Assembly (NCBI GenBank): GCA_024278775.1
Contig: JAJRSP010000132.1
Location: 3,060 to 67,059 of the forward strand
DNA length: 64,000 nt
Origin: Planctomycetota bacterium
GTDB lineage: Bacteria > Planctomycetota > Phycisphaerae > UBA1845
Direction: 5' to 3'
The translations under genes and the position numbers were made by a program. Below are positions 36,392 to 45,325 of this stretch, piece by piece (position 1 is the first letter of the stretch; each line of letters starts with the position of its first letter). Below the pieces are notes generated by a model. The model was not told where the DNA came from. It worked only from the letters and a program-made list of their open reading frames with translations, and made no database searches.

Positions 36392-38164
36392 ATGGACGCG
36401 CGTAATGGGATGAGCATGCGCCACCGAAGTTTTTCTGTTTTTCGAGCCTTCCTGCCCTTCTGCTTCAAGCATTACCGGCTCTTCGCAGCCGGTGCGGGCT
36501 TTGCGCTGCTGGTGGTCGTCATTCGTCTGGCCATGCCCTGGCCTTTGAAGGCACTCATGCATTCGTGGCTGTCGTCAAAGCACGCAAAGGCTCCATGGCT
36601 GCTCGACCTGGTGCCGGCCGGCGTCCATCCGGCCATCGGCATGGGCACCGCGTTTCTCATCCTGGTTGGGGGTCTTGGGCTGGTGGACTTCCTGGAACGT
36701 CTCTTTTTCGCGCGGTTCTCCATTGCCGCCGTTCGAGACTTGCGTTCCGCGGCGTTCAAAAAGATGGTGGCCATCAACGCTAATGATCGGTCCATGGGTT
36801 CCGGCGATCTCGTGGCGCGTCTCGTCGGCGACACCGCCCGCGTCAAAACCGGACTCAAGGGCTTCCTGGTGCATGTGGCCACCAACGGCGTCATGTTCCT
36901 CGGCGTCACCGTGGTTCTTCTATCCATGGAGCCGAAACTCGGGCTCGTGTTTATCGGTGCCGGGTTGCTAGCGGCCTCCATCACCTACTGGGGTGCCAAG
37001 CAGTCGTTTCACTTGGCGCTCAAGTACCGCACCAAAGAGGGCAAACTGGCCGACTTCATCCACGAATCCTGGCGATCCTCTTCCGGAGGCAACGTCTTTT
37101 CCGACACGAACAATTCGAGCGGCCGGTATGAGGCGGCGCTCACGCGTATCCAGGGGCTCACCACCTGGGGTGCACACGTCGCACTGGGCGGTGGGGTCTT
37201 GTTGGGTCTCTGGATCGGGGCGGCTGCCGTCGATGCGGGCCGGCTTTCCGCCGGCGATCTGATGGTCTTCACCATGTACGCCCTCATGCTCCGTGCCCCC
37301 ATGGTCCAACTGGCCCGACAAGGAGCTCGTACCGGAAAACTCTTTGCCTGCGGCGATCGGCTGTATCAGCTTATTGGATCTTCCTCGGCACAGGACCTGG
37401 CATCCGAGGAGCTTGCGCCGTTGCGATCCAGCATCGAAATAAACGCCACACGGGTCACGGCACGACGGGGACGTGCTCGCCATCGTCTTCTCGGACCGCT
37501 GGATTTGCGGATCGTGGCCGGAGAACGCCTCCTGGTAATCGGACCACCGGGCGCGGGCAAGACCACCCTACTGGAACTTCTTGCCGGTCGGCGAAAGTAC
37601 TCCGGCGAAGGCGTGCGCTGGGACGGGCTTGAGCTGAGTACTTTTGATACCTGGTCAACCTCTGATGAAATCGCCTACGTCGCGGAGGCCCCGTCTTGGT
37701 CCCGCCTGCCACTTCGAGAGTTGCTCGCGCTGCCGGCCGGCGATATCGACGAGAAAACCACCAAACTACTGCGAAAGTGCGGGTTGCGAAGGCTCCTGGG
37801 TCGTCTTCCGAACGGCCTCGACACGGCCATATGTTCGGACGACGTCTCAGTCGCAGAGCGTCGCGGTCTGACGCTGGCGCGTGTGCTGCTAAGCCGCGCC
37901 TCCCTGCGTCTCTTCGACAACCCTCTGGTGGGTCGCGACAAGCGACAGGCACGGAAACTCATTAAGGCAATTACCGGAATCGATTCGGATAGTACCGTCA
38001 TTGTCACGATGGCGCGTCCGATCAAACCCGAGCGATTTGACCGGGTGATTCAACTCCGGCATGGGCGTGTGTCTTTCGATGGCACTCCCACCGCCTGGAA
38101 CCAATGGACTAAGAACGGTACACCTTGCGTCTCCCATAGCAAAGATGAGACGCACGCACCGTAG
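36392..38164 (+). CDS. ABC exporter-type protein with degenerate ATPase motifs
   Basis: A protein of about 590 residues fusing a six-helix type IV exporter membrane domain (about residues 20-290) and a nucleotide-binding domain (about 345-560). Walker A is intact (GPPGAGKTTL near 383). The rest is decayed: the LSGGQ signature is replaced by VSVAERRG near 486, the Walker B catalytic glutamate by asparagine (LFDNPLVG near 508) and the H-loop histidine is absent (VTMARP near 538). It may have lost normal ATP hydrolysis. It precedes LicC- and TagF-like genes, which suggests export of a phospho-alcohol polymer. The start is uncertain (36302, 36392, 36410 or 36416). Confidence 0.8.
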   Translation: MDARNGMSMRHRSFSVFRAFLPFCFKHYRLFAAGAGFALLVVVIRLAMPWPLKALMHSWLSSKHAKAPWLLDLVPAGVHPAIGMGTAFLILVGGLGLVDFLERLFFARFSIAAVRDLRSAAFKKMVAINANDRSMGSGDLVARLVGDTARVKTGLKGFLVHVATNGVMFLGVTVVLLSMEPKLGLVFIGAGLLAASITYWGAKQSFHLALKYRTKEGKLADFIHESWRSSSGGNVFSDTNNSSGRYEAALTRIQGLTTWGAHVALGGGVLLGLWIGAAAVDAGRLSAGDLMVFTMYALMLRAPMVQLARQGARTGKLFACGDRLYQLIGSSSAQDLASEELAPLRSSIEINATRVTARRGRARHRLLGPLDLRIVAGERLLVIGPPGAGKTTLLELLAGRRKYSGEGVRWDGLELSTFDTWSTSDEIAYVAEAPSWSRLPLRELLALPAGDIDEKTTKLLRKCGLRRLLGRLPNGLDTAICSDDVSVAERRGLTLARVLLSRASLRLFDNPLVGRDKRQARKLIKAITGIDSDSTVIVTMARPIKPERFDRVIQLRHGRVSFDGTPTAWNQWTKNGTPCVSHSKDETHAP

Positions 38165-38183
38165 AAAGAAGGGAGAAGGAATC

Positions 38184-38972
38184 GTGCAAGCCATTATTCT
38201 TGCTGCGGGACGGGGGCTGAGGCTCGGCGCAGGAACAAAGGACCGGCCCAAATGCCTGTTGGAGATCGGCGGCAAACCGCTGATCAAACATCAGGTCGAC
38301 GCGTTGCGATCACTGGGTGTCGATCAGATTCACGTCGTCGTCGGATTCCACGGGGAGAAAGTCTGCGCCACCGTTGGGCAGGACTGCCACTGCATCACCA
38401 ACGCTCGCTACGCCGAGACGAACAGCTTGTACTCGTTGCGTCTGGCGCTGAAACAGATCCAAGGACCGACGATGCTTCTCAATTCGGACGTTCTCGCCCA
38501 TAGAGACGTGTACGTTCGCGTCGCGCAGGCCTCGGGCAGTTGCCTGGCCTTTGATTCCAGTTCCGAATGTGAAGAAGAGGAGATGAAGGTCTCATTTGCA
38601 GACGGTCGACTCCGCGCCATCAGCAAGGACATGCCGAAGAACGAAGCCGACGGAGAAAACGTCGGCATCCTGAAGTTCGACGCACCCACAGTTGAACTCT
38701 TGACCGAGGAAGCGGACGCGATCATCCACGATGGTGCCGAGCGTTGCTGGGCTCCGGCGGCGCTTCACAATATCGCCGACCGTACGGTCGTCTGCGGCGT
38801 GGACATCGCCGATTTGCCCTGGACGGAAATTGACTTTGCGGAAGATCTGGCGTTCGCCCGGGACCGTGTGTGGCCCGGAATCTCCAACGGTCATAGCCTC
38901 AAGGGCGGCACGAGCATGGCGTTTCAAGCCAACGCGGCCTTTGCCCGGGCCCCCGTCCCGAGGCCCACGTAA
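38184..38972 (+). CDS. LicC-like phosphocholine cytidylyltransferase / sugar nucleotidyltransferase
   Basis: A protein of 262 residues. The GTG at 38184 is chosen because GGGAGAAGGA lies just in front and the family N-terminus begins there (VQAIILAAGRGLRLG). Further marks are DRPKCLLEIGGKPLIKHQVD, NSLYSLRLAL, LLNSDVLAHRDV and the C-terminal WTEIDFAEDLAFAR, the pattern of CTP:phosphocholine cytidylyltransferases (LicC) and related NTP transferases. It would make a CDP- or NDP-activated small alcohol for the CDP-glycerol-transferase-like protein encoded next. It begins 19 bp after the ABC gene. Confidence 0.85.
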   Translation: MQAIILAAGRGLRLGAGTKDRPKCLLEIGGKPLIKHQVDALRSLGVDQIHVVVGFHGEKVCATVGQDCHCITNARYAETNSLYSLRLALKQIQGPTMLLNSDVLAHRDVYVRVAQASGSCLAFDSSSECEEEEMKVSFADGRLRAISKDMPKNEADGENVGILKFDAPTVELLTEEADAIIHDGAERCWAPAALHNIADRTVVCGVDIADLPWTEIDFAEDLAFARDRVWPGISNGHSLKGGTSMAFQANAAFARAPVPRPT

Positions 38973-39064
38973 ACCTCACGAGGCGGTGGCGGCGTGCGTC
39001 CATCATCACCTGGGTTCGATAGCACCAACACGTGGCAACGACCACGATAGCGAGGAGTGGCTCT

Positions 39065-40225
39065 GTGAGTACGCACAGGAAAACCAACATCTTATTTACC
39101 GGGTACGCCCCGGTTCATTTCGCGTGCTTTCGGCCGTTGTTTGAACAACTGTGCGCCATGCCCGACTTTGACGTACACGTCTCCGGCGGACTACGCACGA
39201 AGACAGACGACGGATATGTCTACGACCCGGATGGGATGTACGGCTCCTTCGATGTACCCCACAACCGCATCATCCCAGAGCCTGAAATCCGAGAGCAATC
39301 GTTCGATGCCATCTTCGCCGCGAACACAAAGATGATCTTGCCGAAGAAGGTCGACACACGCGTTCAGATTTTCCACGGGATCTCCTTCCGAAACCGGGGC
39401 ATCCGTGAAGAGAACATGAACTGCGATCACTACTTTCTTGCCGGCCCCTACATGAAACGGAAGTTCATCGAACGCGGGCTGATGGTCGACAACGACCCTC
39501 GGGCTCTGCCCATCGGGTTCATGAAAACCGACCGGCTGGTGAATGGCACTCTCGATCGTCACGAGTGTCTCCGTCGCTACGGGTTCGATGGTTCGCGCCC
39601 GGTGATTCTGTATGCACCCACCGGCGAAAAAGACAACTCCCTGGAAACCATGGGTGAGAACGTTCTTAGCCGACTACGCGACACGGACCAATATGACATT
39701 CTCGTCAAATTGCACGACCATCCCAAACGAAGCAAACCGAATTGGTTCGAGCAGCTAGCACCACTGGAAGGGGATCACTTCAAGATCGCACGGGAGTTCG
39801 ACATTATCCCCCTGCTCTTCGTGGCCGACCTGCTCATTTCGGATGCCTCATCGGTCTCAAGCGAATACTCACTGATGGATCGACCGATGATTTTTCTCGA
39901 TGTACCCAAGCTCCTTCAGAGAACCAGGGCCAGAAAAAGTTCTACCGTAGACGTGGACACGTGGGGGCAGCGCGCCGGAGCGTTGGTCAAAAAAGCGGAG
40001 GACATCGAAGACGCCGTCGCCAACGAGTTGGCCCACCCCGAGCGACACGCCGCCATACGCCAGGAGATGAGCCGAGACCTCTTCTTCAACCCCGGTCATG
40101 CGGTGGATGCTGCCATTGCGTGGCTGTGCGAACGCTTCGGTGCGGGACCGGCCGCCGTATCACATCCTGCGTCGAATCCCGGACAGTGCGTCGCTCGCGC
40201 CGAGGCAAAGACCTCCCACGACTGA
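39065..40225 (+). CDS. CDP-glycerol glycerophosphotransferase family protein (TagF/TagB-like)
   Basis: A protein of 386 residues. GTG 39065 follows GAGGAG with a spacing of 7, better than the GTG at 39032. Family motifs: VQIFHGISFRNRG, VILYAPTGEKDNSL, VKLHDHP and the late ADLLISDASSVSSEYSL-M-DRPMIFLD, as in the GT-B teichoic acid polymerases and primases. The family transfers polyol or choline-like phosphates from CDP donors to a surface acceptor. It is the third gene of the ABC-LicC unit. In a planctomycete, which has no known teichoic acid, the acceptor is an open question. Confidence 0.85.
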   Translation: MSTHRKTNILFTGYAPVHFACFRPLFEQLCAMPDFDVHVSGGLRTKTDDGYVYDPDGMYGSFDVPHNRIIPEPEIREQSFDAIFAANTKMILPKKVDTRVQIFHGISFRNRGIREENMNCDHYFLAGPYMKRKFIERGLMVDNDPRALPIGFMKTDRLVNGTLDRHECLRRYGFDGSRPVILYAPTGEKDNSLETMGENVLSRLRDTDQYDILVKLHDHPKRSKPNWFEQLAPLEGDHFKIAREFDIIPLLFVADLLISDASSVSSEYSLMDRPMIFLDVPKLLQRTRARKSSTVDVDTWGQRAGALVKKAEDIEDAVANELAHPERHAAIRQEMSRDLFFNPGHAVDAAIAWLCERFGAGPAAVSHPASNPGQCVARAEAKTSHD

Positions 40226-40248
40226 TGGGGGGCCTCCCACGATTGATG
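40212..40248. repeat. Short direct repeat at the 3' end of the glycerophosphotransferase gene
   Basis: CCTCCCACGACTGATG (40212-40227) recurs as CCTCCCACGATTGATG (40233-40248), 15 of 16 identical. The first copy contains the TGA stop. It could be a trace of slippage or of an end duplication. Confidence 0.6.
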
Positions 40249-40267
40249 CGGCCGGGGCTCGCTTCTG

Positions 40268-40846
40268 TTAGGAGCCGGAGTGCGCAGCTTCCAGCTCATC
40301 CGCCATCCGCGTAAGTTCCTCCGCGTTCTTACCGCCGAAGCTCCGGCATCCGGCCTCACAAAACTGATCGCACAGGGTGGCCTGGTCTTGGTCGGACATA
40401 ACACGATCACCCATCGGATAGAGGATGTTGTCCTCTTTGTAGATGTGCTGCCCGAGCAATTCAATGTACTGCTTTCCGGCGCGACAAACGACATTCGCCC
40501 CTTCGCTGTCTCCCGCGGCGTGTTGCTTCAAACCGTCGGCCATCGCCTGTGTCAGCGCTCGAGCCATCTTATGTTCCTCCAGCATCACACCGATCGGTCC
40601 TTGATCGCGGGGAATACCGCACTTTTCGAGCGTCGGGAAGAGCAAATCCTCCTCCTTGGCGTGGTGGAACGCATCCGCAAAAAGCTGAAAGAACTGAACG
40701 CATGTCCCCATGGCATCGGCATCAAATTGACCCGACGACTCGGATTTATTGATCAGCCGCTCCAGCACCGCCGTCACACGCAGAATGATGCGATGTTCCG
40801 CCTTCAATACATCGGCCGGCATACCCTGGTCTGATGTCTCTGCCAT
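40268..40846 (-). CDS. Hemerythrin-domain protein
   Basis: A protein of 192 residues with the full di-iron ligand set H18, H62xxxE66, H92 and H134xxxxD139 (EHRIIL, HHAKEEDLLFP, EEHKMAR, QHIYKEDNILYP). It is cytoplasmic, with no signal. A cysteine-containing tail (CDQFCEAGCRSFGG) follows. Hemerythrins bind O2 or NO, or protect and repair iron centres. As the last gene of the nap/Rieske-b run, 96 bp after the YHS ferredoxin gene, it may buffer NO or O2 for the iron-sulfur proteins. Its regulation by the same transcript is likely but not shown. Confidence 0.92.
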   Translation of the reverse strand: MAETSDQGMPADVLKAEHRIILRVTAVLERLINKSESSGQFDADAMGTCVQFFQLFADAFHHAKEEDLLFPTLEKCGIPRDQGPIGVMLEEHKMARALTQAMADGLKQHAAGDSEGANVVCRAGKQYIELLGQHIYKEDNILYPMGDRVMSDQDQATLCDQFCEAGCRSFGGKNAEELTRMADELEAAHSGS

Positions 40847-40942
40847 TTCCGTATCTCCTTCGAACTCGAAACAGTTCGACCGTCATCCACAAACAACCGC
40901 AGCCACAACAACTCACGATACCACATGCACGCCGAAAGTCTA

Positions 40943-43033
40943 TCACATGGCCGAGGTACGCATTTCCATCGGCTGCTTCAACAGCCACAAGCTGAACACA
41001 CTAAACGCGATCATCCCACACAACATCGGAAGCTGGCTTCGAAACGCCGCCTTGGGACTCCCAAACAAACGCAGCGAGGTCCGTTGGGCGACCCACAAGC
41101 TATACACATGCCCGACCAATACCAGAAACACCTGCACAAGCCAGAGTGTGCTCAACGAGATCATCGGCGGAATATCCCACTGCGCCGTGCCGAGCATATT
41201 CCACCCCCATCCAAACGGGTCTGAGATCATCGCCAGCACCTTAGGCCCCTCCATCAGAAGGTGCTCCATGTTGTGCGCAATGTGATAAAAAAGCGCAATC
41301 GGAAGCAACGCATACGCATAGCGAACGAAATAATCCTTGTATGTCATCGATGATACGGCGTGGGCATCCCCGAGTCGCTTGGAGACACCGACAAGCGCGG
41401 CATACACGAGAATCGGCCCGGCCATCAACAGCGCCATACCCACGCTAAACCCCACCACACGACCGACGCCACTGTGATTGCGGATCGCGTCGATAAACTG
41501 TTGCCATACCGGCGTCATCGTAAGCCCGTGAAACCCGGTGATGGCCAGCATCAGCAGCGCCAGATAGGCCTCGTCGGCTTGCGGCTTGCCCTCGACGGCA
41601 AGATCACTTCCCCACGGCCTCAGGTTCACCGCGAGGTTATCTTCCGGGCACGCCTGCACACATTCCATACACTGAATGCAGTAGGTGTTCGTTTCGAGCT
41701 TGCCCGGATATAGAAACGTCGGACACCCGTAGGCCGTCTCACTCCCGGTTACGCACGCCTTCCCTCGGCACGCCTTGCAAACCGCCGCGACCTTGGAGCG
41801 AACCTCCACACTGGCGAACATCGCGTATAGCCCGCTCACGCGCCCAACCAAACAGCCGTATCGGCAAAAACTTTTGCGATCAAACAGAAGGGCCGACACC
41901 ACGGCCATCAACACCATCCCGATCGCCAGATAGGCGGTCACGCGCGGACTCATCGTCACGCCGAAACCCAATTCGATCCATGTCAGCCCCACGAACATCA
42001 CCGTGGCAATCACGATGTTTCGTACGATCCGTGGCCACTTCATCTCCAAACTAAGACCGTCGCTGTTCTTTCGCCACAGGGCGAGCTTCTCCGTCCACCC
42101 GGCGATGGCGTCCCACGGACACACATAACACCATGCCTTGCCCGCAAACATGATCAAGATAATCAACGCCCCCCACCAGATCGTCCACGTCAGAATCGGC
42201 GCGATGTTGAGGGCGGGGTTCTGATTACCAAACAGCCCCGCAACCACAATCAGCACAAACAGAAGCGTGACTACCGCCTGCAGCGTAAAACGAAACCCAC
42301 GCGACCGAAGCGCCCAGCGAACCCAAGCGAGAGTCAGAAGATCAAATCGATCGGAACCGCCCGATGCGACACTGGACGGCAACGCCACCGGGGCATCCGA
42401 AACCGTCAGGATCGGGAGGGTCGTCGGCACCGCAAGTGCCGCTGCACCGACACCGGCACAACCCCGTATCCGTTCCCCCTCCCCCTTCATCTCAAAGGTC
42501 GCCATCCGGGGTGATGGAGCCGGCGTCTCCTCGGCGGCCTTCTGCCGACATACGGCCGCACGCCCCAGCCAATCGAAGATGCCGAAGCTCACAATCAGCA
42601 CGAGCGCGATCGACGCGTAATAGAGCCAGCTCGGAATGCCCCACATCGAGTGCATGAAATAGGAGGCCGGATCCGACTTGAACATCGAACGATGCGCTTC
42701 ACTACAGAGGTGATACGTCTTGCCGAGATAGGTGGCCGGAAACCCGGCATCCTCCGTCATCGGCGCTTTGCACACCATGCAACGCGCCGAAACGTACGCA
42801 TCCGGATTGGCAAGAAATTGCTCGCGGCAGCGCTGCGTGCAGAAGTGGTACGTCGTACCGGCGTGGTCAGCCTCAATGTCCCAGGAGGGGTTGACCTCCA
42901 TCTGACACACGACGTCGACGAGGCGTCCGGATTCCGAGGACGCCGTCCCGCCGGCGTTCGTAGCCATAACAACGGCCACGATCCCCGCCAGCATCATGTA
43001 CGGGAACCAGAGTTTCACCCGGTCCTGCCTCAC
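40943..43033 (-). CDS. Membrane polyferredoxin (NapH/NosR/CcoG-like) with two N-terminal YHS domains
   Basis: A protein of 696 residues. GTG 43033 follows AAGGGGG. After one membrane helix come two YHS metal-binding domains, about residues 38-82 (CQMEVNPS, YHFCTQRC) and 85-127 (CMVCKAPM, YHLCSEAH). The rest has many membrane helices holding CYVCPWDAIA, CRYGC, a CKACRGKAC cluster and the ferredoxin set CIQCMECVQACPEDN, as in NapH-type quinol-linked ferredoxins. The last helices contain YHIAHNMEHLLMEG. It probably takes electrons from quinol, or delivers metal, for the neighbouring molybdoenzyme. The fusion with two YHS domains is unusual. Confidence 0.85.
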   Translation of the reverse strand: MRQDRVKLWFPYMMLAGIVAVVMATNAGGTASSESGRLVDVVCQMEVNPSWDIEADHAGTTYHFCTQRCREQFLANPDAYVSARCMVCKAPMTEDAGFPATYLGKTYHLCSEAHRSMFKSDPASYFMHSMWGIPSWLYYASIALVLIVSFGIFDWLGRAAVCRQKAAEETPAPSPRMATFEMKGEGERIRGCAGVGAAALAVPTTLPILTVSDAPVALPSSVASGGSDRFDLLTLAWVRWALRSRGFRFTLQAVVTLLFVLIVVAGLFGNQNPALNIAPILTWTIWWGALIILIMFAGKAWCYVCPWDAIAGWTEKLALWRKNSDGLSLEMKWPRIVRNIVIATVMFVGLTWIELGFGVTMSPRVTAYLAIGMVLMAVVSALLFDRKSFCRYGCLVGRVSGLYAMFASVEVRSKVAAVCKACRGKACVTGSETAYGCPTFLYPGKLETNTYCIQCMECVQACPEDNLAVNLRPWGSDLAVEGKPQADEAYLALLMLAITGFHGLTMTPVWQQFIDAIRNHSGVGRVVGFSVGMALLMAGPILVYAALVGVSKRLGDAHAVSSMTYKDYFVRYAYALLPIALFYHIAHNMEHLLMEGPKVLAMISDPFGWGWNMLGTAQWDIPPMISLSTLWLVQVFLVLVGHVYSLWVAQRTSLRLFGSPKAAFRSQLPMLCGMIAFSVFSLWLLKQPMEMRTSAM

Positions 43034-43042
43034 GCCACCCCC

Positions 43043-44593
43043 TTACCCTGCACCTGCTACCACGTCGGATGGTGTCGGTTCTGACAGGCTACGCCGCCGT
43101 CGCTCACGCTTCTTCTGAAACGCCCGAACCGCCACAAACAGCACGACCACCCCAACGGATACGGCAAGGACCATTGACCCCATGGCCGTGGGATGGCCCG
43201 CCACGATAAGAAACGGAATCACCTCAACACGTCCCTCGACCGGCATCGACAGCTCCACGATGTACTCACCGTCCTCCGGCATGGTGACATAGTACTTGTA
43301 TTCATTGTCGAAGGGTGTGCGCGTCGTCGGGGGCATGATGAGGACGTTGTCGCCAAACGTGCTCGTCTGAAGCACGCGCACCGTAATAGTTTCCGTGTAG
43401 ACGGTGTCGGTTTCCACGTTTTTGATATAAAGGGCTAGGTTGGCCGGTTCGCCGGGCACGGGAACGCCCGGATACGAGGTCAACAACACCTCATACGGTC
43501 CGGTCGTAGCGGGATACTCGAGTGTCGGACGCTGTGGATAGTTTTCCTTATACGAATAGTGCGGCAAACCGAGTATGTGATGCGCGCTCGCCGGGTCCAC
43601 CGGCACCAGAACCAACGCCGCCGCCAAGACGAGCATGGCCGCGCGAGACACTGAACGCGACGGAGGCCGCGTCCGATTCTTCACACCCCGATGCGGGAGT
43701 CCGATCGTCAAGACCAGCGCGTGATCTCCACAGTGGCGTAAACACACACCGCAGTTATCGCACTCGATCGACTCCGACTGCGGAATGGGATTGATACCGG
43801 CTTCGCACACGGGAATGCAATCACGACACCCGGTGCAGGCCCCTTCATTCAACTTGACACGCAACCATCGATACTTACCGAGTAACCCGTAGAGGGCACC
43901 ACCCGGACACATCGTCCGGCACCACCATCGCGGCGATACAAACACCTCCACGCCAATCATAACCAACAACAGCACCACCATCCCCGACAGCGCCGTCCCA
44001 AAAACCCACGCATGAAGCGTGCGGCTGATTACGGCAGGCGGATAGATGATCGAAAAAAGAGGCGAGGACGTAGCCGCCGCCACAGCCAACCCCACGACAA
44101 GGAATATGTACTTGTTCGCGTGAGAAAACCTCACGGATGCCGGCTCGATCTCCGCAAACCGCAGAACCCGGCGAAGTTTGCCGGCCAACTCGAACAACAC
44201 ATAACCGGGGCAGATCCAACTACAAAAGACCTTTCCGAAAACTATGGTCAGCACCACCGGAATGATGATCGACACGATCAGCGGCCTATGAACATGTCTG
44301 GACGCGGCGAGCATCTCCGCTGCCGCAAGCGGATCGGTCACGTCAACACCCATCAGCCGGGCCGACCAAATCGTCCCCTTGTTCGCGTCCAAAAACGCCT
44401 CGGGGTTGTCGATGCCTTCGACGAAGGGACGAATCAGCCGGGTGGACACCTCTCCGCGCAAGCCCGCCATCAGTTGCGGATCGTCAATCGAACCGGCCGC
44501 CCGATAGTGCGCGTACAAACTGAGCAACGGCAACACCGCGGCCAACACGACCACCAGCATCTGCACCAACCTACGAAGAAGTTGCAGCTTCAT
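43043..44593 (-). CDS. napH: NapH-like membrane ferredoxin with C-terminal beta-sandwich domain
   Basis: A protein of 516 residues. Residues 1-300 hold four to five helices with the twin NapH motifs FCSWICPGYVLFE and WWCRTMCPGGALYG, then the two 4Fe-4S sets CTGCRDCIPVCEAG and CDNCGVCLRHCG. Residues 335-470 are an extracytoplasmic beta-rich domain (TITVRVLQTSTFG, YYVTMPEDGEYIVELSM), with a last helix and a basic tail. NapH proteins oxidise menaquinol and pass electrons to NapG. It lies 3 bp after the second NapG-like gene. The added outer domain is not part of ordinary NapH. Confidence 0.85.
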   Translation of the reverse strand: MKLQLLRRLVQMLVVVLAAVLPLLSLYAHYRAAGSIDDPQLMAGLRGEVSTRLIRPFVEGIDNPEAFLDANKGTIWSARLMGVDVTDPLAAAEMLAASRHVHRPLIVSIIIPVVLTIVFGKVFCSWICPGYVLFELAGKLRRVLRFAEIEPASVRFSHANKYIFLVVGLAVAAATSSPLFSIIYPPAVISRTLHAWVFGTALSGMVVLLLVMIGVEVFVSPRWWCRTMCPGGALYGLLGKYRWLRVKLNEGACTGCRDCIPVCEAGINPIPQSESIECDNCGVCLRHCGDHALVLTIGLPHRGVKNRTRPPSRSVSRAAMLVLAAALVLVPVDPASAHHILGLPHYSYKENYPQRPTLEYPATTGPYEVLLTSYPGVPVPGEPANLALYIKNVETDTVYTETITVRVLQTSTFGDNVLIMPPTTRTPFDNEYKYYVTMPEDGEYIVELSMPVEGRVEVIPFLIVAGHPTAMGSMVLAVSVGVVVLFVAVRAFQKKRERRRRSLSEPTPSDVVAGAG

Positions 44594-44596
44594 ACC

Positions 44597-45325
44597 CTAC
44601 AACGCTCCACGACGCGTGTGCCGCGTTCGGACAACTCGGATGGCCGGCTCACCCCGCACCACGGTTCGACAGATTTCCTCACACATGCCACAGCCCACAC
44701 ACCGTTCTGTATACACGATCGGTGCCAGGAACGCGCCCGGCTCGAGCTTGATCGCCTGATTCCGAAGCGGACAGAACATATAACACTCCCCACACGGACC
44801 GCGGCGCTCGTCTTCGGTCACCACTTGCGTCGGAGCGCGTCCCAAGTCCATCAGCAAACTCTGCTCGGCTCGTATTTTCTTAGCCTTGTACGAAAGGCAG
44901 AGGTCCGGCCGCAGTTCCACGGATCCCATGTCAGCGTCGGCCATCATCAACAAAGATTCGATCGCTCCCGTAGGACACGCCGGGCCACATTTCAAGCAAA
45001 GGGTGCAACCCTTAATAGAGGGATCGACATAGGGCGTGTGGGCAAGTTCCCCGTCTCGCTCCGTGTAGAATTGGATCGCACCCGGCTCGCAAGCGTCCTG
45101 ACACCGGTAGCACCGAACACACGCTGAAAGAAAACCACGCTCGAATAACGAACCGGGCGGACGCAGCAGCCCTACGGTTGTTTTGTACGGCCGCGCCACG
45201 GCGGGATACCGTCTGCGCCGACCACGACTCAACCAATGGGTGAGGAGCACGGCACCGGCCATCCCCACGCTGGTCGCTGCCCCCCGAAGCACACGCCGCA
45301 TCACTTCGCGCCGCGTCGGGCGCAT
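44597..45325 (-). CDS. napG: NapG-like exported ferredoxin with four 4Fe-4S sites (second copy)
   Basis: A protein of 242 residues. ATG 45325 overlaps the stop of the first copy by one base (TGATG). The N-terminus RPTRREVMRRVLRG plus a hydrophobic stretch looks like a Tat or uncleaved signal. Four cluster motifs follow: CVRCYRCQDACEPG, CTLCLKCGPACPTG, CGECYMFCPL and CVGCGMCEEICRT, as in NapG. It should carry electrons between the NapH-type membrane protein and the molybdoenzyme outside the cytoplasm. Having two NapG-like proteins side by side is uncommon. Confidence 0.88.
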   Translation of the reverse strand: MRPTRREVMRRVLRGAATSVGMAGAVLLTHWLSRGRRRRYPAVARPYKTTVGLLRPPGSLFERGFLSACVRCYRCQDACEPGAIQFYTERDGELAHTPYVDPSIKGCTLCLKCGPACPTGAIESLLMMADADMGSVELRPDLCLSYKAKKIRAEQSLLMDLGRAPTQVVTEDERRGPCGECYMFCPLRNQAIKLEPGAFLAPIVYTERCVGCGMCEEICRTVVRGEPAIRVVRTRHTRRGAL

